This document shows, one piece after another, positions 33,323-41,556 of a DNA stretch of 64,000 nucleotides (within the stretch, counting starts at the first letter, position 1; every line of letters begins with the position of its first letter). Origin of the DNA: G963675935 sp963675935 (lineage in GTDB: Bacteria; Planctomycetota; Planctomycetia; Pirellulales; Thermoguttaceae); the NCBI GenBank assembly GCA_963675935.2, contig OY780964.2, positions 992,001-1,056,000 of the forward strand. The letters are read 5' to 3'. The notes under the pieces were generated by a model. The model was given only the letters and a program-made list of their open reading frames with translations, ran no database searches and was not told the origin of the DNA. The translations under genes and the position numbers were made by a program.

Positions 33323-34732
33323 CTACGCCGAGGCCGTGTCTGCGTCTCCTTGCCTTCCTATTGCCCGCTCCTCCTGCTCGGGGTCGAGCCCGGCTCGCAA
33401 CGCCATTGTCGCCACCGACATCGCACCGTTGCGAACCAAAATCTGATCGGCCTGCGAATCTTTCAACCGATCACGCACCGCAAGCGTCGGCGGAACGCCG
33501 CGAATCTCGACCGCCGCGAGCGACTCGGCCGGCAATCGGCCCGCCGCCACGGCATTGCGAACCACGCGGCCGAACAACGCCGTGTCGTCCTCGATCATCT
33601 CGTGCTGGAGCCGGTCGAACATCTTGACCGCCGGTCCCTCGGCCACCATCGTCGAACTGTAGTTCGCGTTGCTCGCGTCGCTGCTCAGCATGAACTCGGG
33701 CATGACCAACCGGCTGGCCACCGCGCGAAGTTCGGCCTGCAACACCGTGACGTATCGGCCCGCGTCGATGCCGGCCGCGGGAAATTCGTAATCCGTGCCG
33801 GCCATCGCGTCGAGAATCGTGCCGGGCGCGTAACGGCGGAAATGGCTCGTCCGGCCCGTCGAGGAATTGGTCACGGTGGCGTCGGCGCCGTTGGCGACGA
33901 AATCGGCCAAGCCCGCGGCCGTGGCGGCCTTGTGCTTGCGGATGACCGCGATGGCCGACTGAATTTCGGCCACGACGCTCATGTTGCGCAACAGCTTTTC
34001 CGCCCGGCGAAGATTCTTGCGGACCGGAAAGAACAGCGGCAGCCCGCGTTTCACGTTCGCGTCTACGTTCGCCTTGCGATGCTGAATCTCGTCGGCGTCG
34101 ATCAATTGCCCGTCGATCCAGTAGCCCAAAACGGTTTCGACGTCGGCCGGATCGGTCTGAACGCCGAAGCTGGCTGCCGTGTCAGCCAATCGTTCCGTCG
34201 GCGCGGCGACTTGGGCCGGCTCGACGAATCGCACGCGGGTCATGCCGTCGGAGTCGGCGAAAAGCCTCAAAAAGCATTCGCCGTCGCGGTCCTTGCGGCG
34301 CACGATCTCCTGTTGCCGTCGGCGCCAATGGTTCAAGCGGATGAACTCGTCCAAAACAAGTTGGACGGCAAGCGTCAGGGCGTCGTCGGCCTGATGTCCG
34401 CGCCGGGCGACGGCTCGGTAGGCGTGTCCGCTGCCGACGATGTAGCTGATGCGGTTTTCATGGCCGTTGATGGCGAACTCGTTGGCCACAGCCAGGCGAC
34501 GGCACTCGTTGCGAATCTCGGCAAGTTCCTGTTCGTTGCGGAAGGGCACGCCGGAGGCGCCGTTGGCGCATCCGCCGGCGAGGCGATTCCACGAAGAGCC
34601 GTCGGTGTCGCAGACGGCGTCGGCCGGATCGACGAAGGTGTCCCAAAGTTCGTCGAACGCTTCGATGAGCCGGCGTTCGAGATGGGCGAGGCGAGGATCG
34701 GCCGTGGCGTTGGTTGTTTCGATGGTTTGCAT
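33323..34732 (-). CDS. Phage portal protein
   Basis: 469 residues with the layout of lambda/Mu-type portals: an N-terminal helical part, GHENRISYIVGSGHAYRAVARRG, VLDEFIRLNHWRRRQQEIVRRKDRDGECFLRLF, then ADEIQHRKANVDANVKRGLPLFFPVRKNLRRAEKLLRN (clip/stem) and FMLSSDASNANYSSTMVAEGPAVKMFDRLQ near the C-terminus. A portal is the dodecameric gate through which terminase pumps DNA. It has its own promoter-like sequence (34771-34799). No capsid gene follows; the coding ends next to a decayed chromosomal gene and a MITE. Confidence 0.8.
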   Translation of the reverse strand: MQTIETTNATADPRLAHLERRLIEAFDELWDTFVDPADAVCDTDGSSWNRLAGGCANGASGVPFRNEQELAEIRNECRRLAVANEFAINGHENRISYIVGSGHAYRAVARRGHQADDALTLAVQLVLDEFIRLNHWRRRQQEIVRRKDRDGECFLRLFADSDGMTRVRFVEPAQVAAPTERLADTAASFGVQTDPADVETVLGYWIDGQLIDADEIQHRKANVDANVKRGLPLFFPVRKNLRRAEKLLRNMSVVAEIQSAIAVIRKHKAATAAGLADFVANGADATVTNSSTGRTSHFRRYAPGTILDAMAGTDYEFPAAGIDAGRYVTVLQAELRAVASRLVMPEFMLSSDASNANYSSTMVAEGPAVKMFDRLQHEMIEDDTALFGRVVRNAVAAGRLPAESLAAVEIRGVPPTLAVRDRLKDSQADQILVRNGAMSVATMALRAGLDPEQEERAIGRQGDADTASA

Positions 34733-34770
34733 GGCGATGAACTCTCGTGGGTGAAAGTATACAACCGGCC

Positions 34771-34799
34771 ATGTTAGCAGTACGGGTGGCCCAATTCAA
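34771..34799 (-). promoter_or_regulatory. Predicted sigma70-type promoter for the portal gene
   Basis: On the minus strand: TTGAAT (-35), a 17-bp spacer beginning TGGGCCACCC, then TAACAT (-10). CTTGAATTGGGCCAC recurs almost exactly at the other end of the block (47502-47531). Confidence 0.6.
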
Positions 34800-34842
34800 G
34801 AAAAGTTCTTGGGCCAAGCGGCGGAATTTCGAGCGAAACGGC

Positions 34843-34934
34843 AGGAGCAGATTGGAGCAATAAGCAATAGGAGTTATGGGAGCTATAAGTCTTATGGCTC
34901 CTATTCGTCCTATTGGTTCCTATTCGTCCTATTC
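34843..34934. repeat. Degenerate GGAGCAATAGGA / TCCTATTGCTCC array, downstream of the four-helix gene
   Basis: The left half is built of GGAGCAATA-like units and the right half of their complements (TCCTATTCGTCC), so the whole is a loose palindrome. It overlaps the 3' end of the four-helix gene at 34910. Confidence 0.8.
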
Positions 34935-35488
34935 GATTGATTTCGGTATTCCAATCGTGCCCGGGTCATGCGCTCCCGCAGCCCGCCGTTCTTCACAAAA
35001 TCGCTTTCAAGCCGACGAATCTGCTGGTCCAACAAATAGTTGGTCTGGTGGATCAAGCAGACAGCGATATTGGCGACGACCTCGGCGGGACGAGTTTCAC
35101 AGAATTCGCGATAGGTCTCATAGTTCGTATGCGGCTTGTTGCCAAGCCGTCGGACGAATAGGGCTTCCTTCGAGTCTTTCGTCCAAAGTTTGAGATCATG
35201 CACGCGAAGAAAATCTTTATAATCTTCGAGCAATTCTTCCAAGCTGGAGCGGGCGACATTGGTCAGCTTGATTTCCGTCTCCGTCGATGTCACCGACGCC
35301 TTGCTGCCTTCCACGATGTTCTGCTTGCCCGAGCGCGCTGCTTGCACCATTTGATCGATCGTTCGATCGCCCCTTTTGAGAAAACGCTCGCAGAACCGGA
35401 AGGTCAGATCGTAGACAACCTGGGCCTTCTGATAGGAGAGCAACTCGGCATAGTTGCCGTGCGGCGGGAGGAAGTTGTTTTGGGACAT
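34910..35488 (-). CDS. Four-helix-bundle protein (S23/IVS-related, suffix-domain type)
   Basis: 192 residues with the four-helix-bundle pattern: YAELLSYQKAQVVYDLTFRFCERFL, RTIDQMVQAARSGKQNIVEGSKAS (conserved QAARSxKQNIxEG helix turn), TETEIKLTNVARSSLEELLEDYKDFLR, and a C-terminal extension of the TIGR04258 suffix kind. Relatives are found in 23S rRNA intervening sequences and, as bAvd, in diversity-generating retroelements; no reverse transcriptase is present here. It is the last gene of the cargo between terminase and portal. The final residues (RNQSNRTNRNQ) are read from the flanking repeat array. Confidence 0.85.
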   Translation of the reverse strand: MSQNNFLPPHGNYAELLSYQKAQVVYDLTFRFCERFLKRGDRTIDQMVQAARSGKQNIVEGSKASVTSTETEIKLTNVARSSLEELLEDYKDFLRVHDLKLWTKDSKEALFVRRLGNKPHTNYETYREFCETRPAEVVANIAVCLIHQTNYLLDQQIRRLESDFVKNGGLRERMTRARLEYRNQSNRTNRNQ

Positions 35489-35512
35489 GGGAAGAAGGAT
35501 AGCAAAAAGCAA

Positions 35513-35620
35513 GGAGCAATAGGACTAATGGGAGCAATAGGAGCGATGGGAAATGGGAGCGATAAGACGAATAGGACTCATAGCTCCTATGCCTCCTATA
35601 ACTCCTATTGCTCTTATTGC
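35513..35620. repeat. Second GGAGCAATAGGA / TCCTATTGCTCC array, upstream of the four-helix gene
   Basis: Same design as 34843-34934: GGAGCAATAGGAC-type units followed by TCCTATAACTCCTATTGC-type units. The four-helix gene is therefore bracketed by two loose palindromes of one family. Confidence 0.8.
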
Positions 35621-35705
35621 ACGAAATCTAGCCACAATATACCACCCCCTCCAAGAACCTGCCTGCGGCAGGGGATGCCGAGCAGGCAGGCGCTAGCGCA
35701 CATAT

Positions 35706-36842
35706 CTAAGGCGTGGAGATCAGATTGGCCTTGCAAGCTCGCGCCTCGACGGTGTGCCGTTTGCAAATATCCAAGAAGGGACGGACGACGAACCGCACGG
35801 CGATGTCGTCGGGCAGCCGCCACGCGCCTCCACGGAATGAGAGCGGCCCTTCAGGCGAAAATTGCTCGTATACCGTTTTCATCTTCTCCATGACCGAGGA
35901 CAGTTTTCCCTGCCGAGGCCGCGTGATCTTGGCCATCGAATAGACCACGTGCGTTGCGCCCACGTCTCGACAAAAGCGAACAAGTGAATCGAGGTCGGAA
36001 AGCGATTGTACGTCCGGCAGGCCGAAATCCGCCATCTTCTTGCCGCCTGGCAATGGATCGCGCGGGAACAACGGATCGATACGGACGCAAACCGGAATGT
36101 TTTGTCGCCGTAAGAAGCGAATCGCCGCCGAACGGCTTTCGACATCGGGCGCCGCCGGATCGAGCAGCCGTCTATGGTCGTCGCTATAAAACGCCAGCGA
36201 ACATTCGACCCGCAGCGGTGCGTGCCGTCGTTCTCGAAACCATTCCGCCCGAGGATGATTGTCGGCCAAAGCGTTCAAGCGTTTCAGGACGCGGATGTAC
36301 GGCTCTTCCATCAGCCCGGCAGGGTTTTTGGTCAGAAGCGTAACGGTGGTGAAGCGATGCCGCCGTTCGGCGAGTTTTTCGAGCGCAAAAAGCGTGTGCC
36401 GATGCTCCCGTTCGAGCGGCTGGAGCGCGTCGGTGCTGTTCGACAGGTGAACCGGGGCCGCGGGAACATCGTATTTCTCAAGGGCGTCGAGGTCTTTGAC
36501 AATATCCGTTCGGAAGTCGTTTTTGCATTTTGGTTGAGCGGCGACGTAGCCCGCGGCGTAGCAGTAGGCGCACCGATGCTCGCAGCCGGTGTACACATTG
36601 ATGCAATAGCGATGCCCCGACGGGAATTCCCGTTGATCGGCGTAGGGGCAATACCACTTGACGACCCGTGGGCGAGTGACCTCCAGAACGTCTTTTTTGG
36701 AGGCATGTGGCAGGAAATACATTGCCAGCGCGGCCCGCTGCCGCTCGGGCAGCCCATCGAACACGGGCCGATATTTTGGATGGACTCGCTGGGCGAGAGA
36801 AAGCCCGAACGCGCTGTCGTATTCCATGCCGGGGAGATACAT
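35706..36842 (-). CDS. SPL-like radical SAM enzyme 2 (cargo cassette)
   Basis: 378 residues. The radical SAM cluster motif is CEHRCAYCYAAGY (Cx3Cx2C) in the setting INVYTGCEHRCAYCYA, typical of COG1533/SplB-like enzymes. An upstream CPYADQREFPSGHRYC segment adds two Cys. Further blocks: HLSNSTDALQPLEREH (SAM ribose contact), TTVTLLTKNP, and VCVRIDPLFPRDPL. Spore photoproduct lyase repairs a thymine dimer, but the substrates of most relatives are unknown. It starts 60 bp after the methyltransferase-like gene. Confidence 0.85.
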   Translation of the reverse strand: MYLPGMEYDSAFGLSLAQRVHPKYRPVFDGLPERQRAALAMYFLPHASKKDVLEVTRPRVVKWYCPYADQREFPSGHRYCINVYTGCEHRCAYCYAAGYVAAQPKCKNDFRTDIVKDLDALEKYDVPAAPVHLSNSTDALQPLEREHRHTLFALEKLAERRHRFTTVTLLTKNPAGLMEEPYIRVLKRLNALADNHPRAEWFRERRHAPLRVECSLAFYSDDHRRLLDPAAPDVESRSAAIRFLRRQNIPVCVRIDPLFPRDPLPGGKKMADFGLPDVQSLSDLDSLVRFCRDVGATHVVYSMAKITRPRQGKLSSVMEKMKTVYEQFSPEGPLSFRGGAWRLPDDIAVRFVVRPFLDICKRHTVEARACKANLISTP

Positions 36843-36902
36843 CTAGGCGCCTCGTGGTTTGAGACGTGGCTGTCTACGTCATTGTTTCTGGCCGGCACAA
36901 CT

Positions 36903-38393
36903 CTATCGTTTTGGCGATCTTTTTGCAATAAGATGCACCGCAGCGCCGCGCATTGCTGTACGTTCCGTCATGTTTGTTATCGACAAGTCAACGAGGCCGA
37001 AGTCATCGACGTGCCTTTGAAGGTGGCTTGTCGACATATCAGCGTCCTCGACAATAAGCCGATCCGCTATGCTCGTCAGACGTTCAATCATAGAGATGCC
37101 GCTCGGCAATACAAGTGCATCCTTGTCAAAAGTGCGAACTGCAATGTACACAGACGTTTCTTCGGGAAGGCTCCCGCCTCCCATGATTGTGTGAATCGCC
37201 CTGAAGTACTCGGACAAAGAGAACTGGCGAAATGCCGAGCCCCCATTGAAAGCAAATCGCCCAACTCCATGCTGGATATCGTCCAGCCTATTGCATGCAA
37301 TCAGGCGTTCTGGATGCAAAACGGCCACGCCAACGTCACAGCGCGAGCTGTTCTGACGGATAAGCGATTCCGCCTTGTCATACGACATATTTTGGATTGA
37401 GAACCGGCTGAAGATGTCGCATATTCTCAAGAGGAGTGCAATATCAAAATGCGCCTGGCTGTCTACGGAACATCTGTCCAGCCAACGGAATAGATTTTCT
37501 CGACGATACACAACATTGCCAAACGCATGGAGATTGCGGTAGAAGACATTTGCAATCGCCTTGTTGCCTTGGGCCACATCTACAAGAGTCAGATCGAATG
37601 ATTTGTGGTGTGTTGCAAAGGTTTTCTTACATAGCCTCATCGTTATCATGGCAGAGCCACATGCAACATCCAAGAGTTTGAGACGCTGTGGGGTGGACGC
37701 GGCAACCAAGGGAGCAAACACGCCAGCATAAAGTGACTGACTTCGCTCACGGATCCACGGGTCTGTTCGTGGCGTTAAGCATTGAAAGAATTGAGCCAAC
37801 AGCGAATAGCTCGACTCACAATCGCGATTCCCAATCGGCGGATACACAAACAGTTGAGTTCCATTGACGCCCCCTAGCGATATTCGTCTGTAGTGATGAT
37901 AGAGTGTGGCCGGCTTGGAACAATCAACGGATGGACATATCAACGGCAGATATTTTGGGTTGTCGGGGGCGTCGGGAGCGGTAACCATTCCCAACAAGTA
38001 TGCCGGGTTCCTTGTGCTGAAAAGCCCTGCAACTGAGCCGGCACATTGCCCAGATATATGAAATGTCTCGAACGCGACAACCTTCCTCAATACCCGAAAA
38101 CCAATTTCTCCTCTGGAATAGCCGGCCAAACAGGCTTGGAGCAATAGAAAATAGGCGCGGACGTAGTCTCGCCGCAAGCTATTTGCAGGGCCTCCGTTGA
38201 TCAAAGCCGTCCAAGCTGCCTTTAGTTGTGCCATTTCCCCCGCCAAGGAACCGCAATGTTCCCAGTATTCATCCCAAGGCGCCCTGGCAATGCGAATGTG
38301 GCGGTGTGCCGTCACGTCAAGAGACGTTATGATCTGTGCATCTTCCGATGCATGCTGAAGCAATTGCCGATTGCATCTTTGTACGCGATTCAC
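36903..38393 (-). CDS. Methyltransferase-like protein between two radical SAM genes
   Basis: 496 residues from a GTG at 38393, 24 bp after the first radical SAM gene. The N-terminal 240 residues belong to no family I know. The C-terminal half looks like a class I SAM-dependent methyltransferase: LKLLDVACGSAMITMRL (motif I glycine loop, here ACGSA), FDLTLVDVAQGNKAIANVF (motif II acidic residue), and HFDIALLLRICDIFSRF in motif IV position. Base composition is less GC-rich than the terminase and portal genes on either side, which suggests separate acquisition. Confidence 0.7.
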   Translation of the reverse strand: MNRVQRCNRQLLQHASEDAQIITSLDVTAHRHIRIARAPWDEYWEHCGSLAGEMAQLKAAWTALINGGPANSLRRDYVRAYFLLLQACLAGYSRGEIGFRVLRKVVAFETFHISGQCAGSVAGLFSTRNPAYLLGMVTAPDAPDNPKYLPLICPSVDCSKPATLYHHYRRISLGGVNGTQLFVYPPIGNRDCESSYSLLAQFFQCLTPRTDPWIRERSQSLYAGVFAPLVAASTPQRLKLLDVACGSAMITMRLCKKTFATHHKSFDLTLVDVAQGNKAIANVFYRNLHAFGNVVYRRENLFRWLDRCSVDSQAHFDIALLLRICDIFSRFSIQNMSYDKAESLIRQNSSRCDVGVAVLHPERLIACNRLDDIQHGVGRFAFNGGSAFRQFSLSEYFRAIHTIMGGGSLPEETSVYIAVRTFDKDALVLPSGISMIERLTSIADRLIVEDADMSTSHLQRHVDDFGLVDLSITNMTERTAMRGAAVHLIAKRSPKR

Positions 38394-38417
38394 GCTTCAG
38401 AACCTTTTGCGCAATCC

Positions 38418-39374
38418 CTACAATGAGAACAGTTCCCTCTGACCTACAGTGCATCTAACCGCCGCTTGCCGTCCTGAAATGTGACAGGAACCGGCGGCAA
38501 TGTCCGGGTTTTTACATGCGCAAACGAGAACGTCCATTCCATAACGCTGCGCGACGCACTGCAAACGCTCCATGATCTCCAGTCGCTTTGACGCGGGAAT
38601 TGCCCGTACCCGGCTGTTGCCGGCATGAATTGCCAGCGGCTTCGCGCCGACAAAGGAGTCAAGCAGCTTATTGAGCATTGGCTTGTTCTCGATGTGTCGC
38701 CGCAGAGAGCCGACAATTGCCGGCCGAAGAAAAAGGACGCTGGCGGCGATGGTGCGCACGCCGGCGTGCGTCAATGCCGCGCAGAGCGATTCCATGCACT
38801 CCGTGTCGTCGGTTAAACCCGGTATGATCGGATCGAGCCTGGCCTCGACCCGAACGTTCGCGGCGATCAATTCGGCTGCCTGCGACAGGCGAACCTCCGG
38901 CGGCGCGGCGTGCGGCTCAAAGGCAGCGGCAATTTTGGGATCGAGGGTAATTAAGCCGATCCGGCCTTGAACCAAGGGTGCGTGGGCGGCCAACAGGCTG
39001 CGGTGCCGCGTGGGAATCAGTCCCTTGGTTACGAAGACCACTCCGATTTCCGACTCCAAAAGAAACCTGAATGTGTCATAAACCATTTCCAAGACTTCGG
39101 GAATCGGTTGAAATGGGTCGCTCGACGGACTGAAATACACTGTCGTGGGCTTCCGATGCTTGCGGTGCAACTCCTCGCGGAGCTTGGTCAACGTGTTCGT
39201 ATAGAAACGGACCTTGCCTTCGCCGGGGTGTGTCAGGTAGCCGTGAGCGTAACAGTAGCGGCACTCGTGCGCGCAGCCAGCCGTCAGGTTAATCGTCGGC
39301 GTCTGTTTCAAGCACGCCAAACTGGAAGGCGTAAGAACCGCCGATTTTCGTTCCGCACGAATTACTTCCGGCAT
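38418..39374 (-). CDS. SPL-like radical SAM enzyme 1 (cargo cassette)
   Basis: 318 residues from ATG 39374. The cluster motif is NLTAGCAHECRYCYAHGYL (Cx3Cx2C). TTVYFSPSSDPFQPI and VFVTKGLIPTRHRSLLA follow, and EARLDPIIPGLTDDTECM aligns with the SplB-like core. The C-terminus carries several more Cys (LVCACKNPDIAAGSC, then VRCTVGQ), perhaps a second metal site. It belongs to COG1533. Its partner across the methyltransferase-like gene (35706) is only distantly similar. Confidence 0.85.
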   Translation of the reverse strand: MPEVIRAERKSAVLTPSSLACLKQTPTINLTAGCAHECRYCYAHGYLTHPGEGKVRFYTNTLTKLREELHRKHRKPTTVYFSPSSDPFQPIPEVLEMVYDTFRFLLESEIGVVFVTKGLIPTRHRSLLAAHAPLVQGRIGLITLDPKIAAAFEPHAAPPEVRLSQAAELIAANVRVEARLDPIIPGLTDDTECMESLCAALTHAGVRTIAASVLFLRPAIVGSLRRHIENKPMLNKLLDSFVGAKPLAIHAGNSRVRAIPASKRLEIMERLQCVAQRYGMDVLVCACKNPDIAAGSCHISGRQAAVRCTVGQRELFSL

Positions 39375-39482
39375 GATATTCGTGTCCTCGTGACTGGAAA
39401 ACGATCTTAGTATACACATGACCATAATATACGTTTCGGCCATTCATTTCAAGTAGCCGACTTCATGCCTATCCCTTATTCC

Positions 39483-41105
39483 TCACCCCACCGGCAATCG
39501 GTTCCCCAATCCATCGTTCATCGCCCGTCCGTTGAACACTTCCACGGCCAGCCGCAACGCCATCTCGAAGGCGTCCGGCCCGTCGTCGTGGTCGCCGATC
39601 GGAAACGTGCGAAGCTGCTCGACCAATAGCTTCGTGCCCGCGCTGCCGCTTTTGAACCGCACGCGATGCGACGATAAATACGGCCCAAGCCGACGGATGC
39701 GAACCGGTTTCGACGTGTGATTCTCGATCGGCGTCGGCCGTGCCGCTAAAATTCCCTGCCGTCGAAACTCGCTCTCGAATTCGCCGGCCAACAGGTCTTG
39801 ATACTGGTTGGCCTCGACGCCGAACACGTCGGGCTGGAATCGGCGGAACCACTCCGCGCCGTCGGCCACCATCGCGGGCGTCGGCCGCCGCGCCATGTCG
39901 GCCTCGACGTATAATACGCCCTGCCGATCGACGCCCAGCACGACCAGCGCCGAATAGTCGCCGCGGCGCGAGTCGGCGCCCTTGCTCGGGTCGAGCGCCA
40001 TCGTCTTCACCAGCAGATTCGCCGGACACTCGTCGAACCAGATCGTCTCGTCGAAATATGACTCCGGCCATTCGCACAGATCGGGATTGATCGGCGAATT
40101 CTGCTTTTCCCGCTCGAAAGCCGTCCGCCCGCCCTCGATCCTCATGCACATCAGCGCGTAGAGGTCTTCGGCGTCGGGCCAAAGCAGGATCGCGCCTTGG
40201 TCCATCGCCCGGCGATGTTCGTCGTAATAGCGCCGTGCCGCGGTTTTGCAGCGTGGTTTGGCGATGTCGCTGTAAACGGCTTCCCAGTCGTTCCAGAGCG
40301 ACATGTTGTCGGGCCATCGCACAATCGCTTTGAACAGCCGCGAGGTCCAACCGGGCGTGCGATGCAACTCCATCGCCAACGCCTCGCGGTGCAGGGCCGT
40401 GGCCAAATTCAGAATGTTCGTCCGCGCCGTGCCGGCCTTCATCAGTGTGCCGTGGAACCAATCGCGCGAATGTTCACGCTGCAAAGCCGAGAGAGTATGG
40501 CCGTCGTTTTGCAGGTCGTCGCACACAATGAGCGTGGGCCGATTCGCCCGGCGGCGCCGCCCGCGCAGACGCTGGCCCGTGCCGAATGCCTCGATCATCA
40601 CGCCGTTGCGAAGCACGATCCGATTGCCGCGCCAAATCGACCCTCGCCCGACGACCTCGGGATAATCCTTGGCGAGTTGGCTGTTGTCGAGCAGTTCGGC
40701 CTTGATGTTTTCCAGATGGGCGCACGCCTGGTATTTCGTGTCGGAAACGATCCAGATGTACGGCTCGCGGCACTCGACGGCTGAGCGGAGCGGCAGAGCC
40801 AGCGTGCCGACGGTCGATTTCGCGCCGCCGCGAGGGCCCAGCACGTTGAGCTTCGTCCCGCGCGACTTCTCGGCTGCTTCGATCTGACCGGCCATCCAGC
40901 GGTGCATGATCGAGGGCGGGCGTTGGAAATGTTGCGGCAGATACTTTTTGGCCCATGCCAGCAGATCGTGGCCGCCGCGTCCACGTTCCCTGCGACGGAT
41001 TTTCGTGTGGGCGCACGTCACGGCGTCGAGCCATTGGCCCGCGACAAGTTTCGACAACTCGGCGGTTTCCAACCAGTCGGCCGGCGGTGATTTAAGGCGA
41101 ATCAT
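39483..41105 (-). CDS. Phage terminase large subunit
   Basis: 540 residues. ATPase: Walker A LGPRGGAKSTVGTLAL, Walker B TLIVCDDLQNDGH, and the C-motif-like ILNLATALHREA. Nuclease domain: MALDPSKGADSRRGDYSALVVLG (first Asp), VEANQYQDLLAGEF, and DHDDGPDAFEMAL (last acidic cluster). TerL pumps DNA into the procapsid through the portal and cuts the concatemer. It overlaps the small subunit gene by 14 bp, the canonical order. Confidence 0.93.
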   Translation of the reverse strand: MIRLKSPPADWLETAELSKLVAGQWLDAVTCAHTKIRRRERGRGGHDLLAWAKKYLPQHFQRPPSIMHRWMAGQIEAAEKSRGTKLNVLGPRGGAKSTVGTLALPLRSAVECREPYIWIVSDTKYQACAHLENIKAELLDNSQLAKDYPEVVGRGSIWRGNRIVLRNGVMIEAFGTGQRLRGRRRRANRPTLIVCDDLQNDGHTLSALQREHSRDWFHGTLMKAGTARTNILNLATALHREALAMELHRTPGWTSRLFKAIVRWPDNMSLWNDWEAVYSDIAKPRCKTAARRYYDEHRRAMDQGAILLWPDAEDLYALMCMRIEGGRTAFEREKQNSPINPDLCEWPESYFDETIWFDECPANLLVKTMALDPSKGADSRRGDYSALVVLGVDRQGVLYVEADMARRPTPAMVADGAEWFRRFQPDVFGVEANQYQDLLAGEFESEFRRQGILAARPTPIENHTSKPVRIRRLGPYLSSHRVRFKSGSAGTKLLVEQLRTFPIGDHDDGPDAFEMALRLAVEVFNGRAMNDGLGNRLPVG

Positions 41106-41556
41106 CGGCGGCGCCTTTGTTCTTTCCAAGCGAATGACTGAAAGTCTGGGCAATTTGCTGGGCGTCCTTGACCAGGGCCTTGCGATCGCGGTCGGGCATC
41201 AACTGCATGATCCGGTCGGCGAATTGCGACAGGATTTCCGCGAGCTGATCGGCCGTAATCACGTCGGGACCGCGCCGAGCGTATCGTTCGGGAAAACAGC
41301 GTTCGAGCGCCCAGGCCGCCGCACGCCAATACTGCTCTTTCTTCGCCGCGTTGCGAATGTTTCGGATCAGCCCGAGTTCCATGTTGCCCTTCGCTTGACG
41401 CATCTGCTCGGCGAACTTCGGGTTGCGCTCGGCCTCGTTGCGGATTGTCTGCGGCGAACAGCCGACGTACTTCGCGGCCATGCTCTGGCTGCATCCCACC
41501 GCGAGGATGGCCAGAATCTCTTTCTGCTTGCTTTCGTCGAGGACGCGTTTTCTCAT
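41092..41556 (-). CDS. Phage terminase small subunit (predicted)
   Basis: 154 residues: an N-terminal helix-turn-helix (LDESKQKEILAILAVGCSQS, AAKYVGCSPQTIRNEA) then a helical region of the kind that oligomerises in TerS, with ALVKDAQQIAQTFSHSL near the end. It starts by ATGA overlap with the ABC/GNAT gene (41553-41556) and overlaps TerL, so all three are translationally coupled. Family identification rests on position and HTH, hence moderate confidence. Confidence 0.75.
   Translation of the reverse strand: MRKRVLDESKQKEILAILAVGCSQSMAAKYVGCSPQTIRNEAERNPKFAEQMRQAKGNMELGLIRNIRNAAKKEQYWRAAAWALERCFPERYARRGPDVITADQLAEILSQFADRIMQLMPDRDRKALVKDAQQIAQTFSHSLGKNKGAADDSP

Noticed and set aside
33299..34777. 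Plus-strand 492-codon open frame
   Set aside because: Antisense to the portal gene and without family motifs.
34910..35488. Diversity-generating retroelement accessory (bAvd)
   Set aside because: The four-helix fold is compatible, but there is no reverse transcriptase or template/variable repeat pair in the window.
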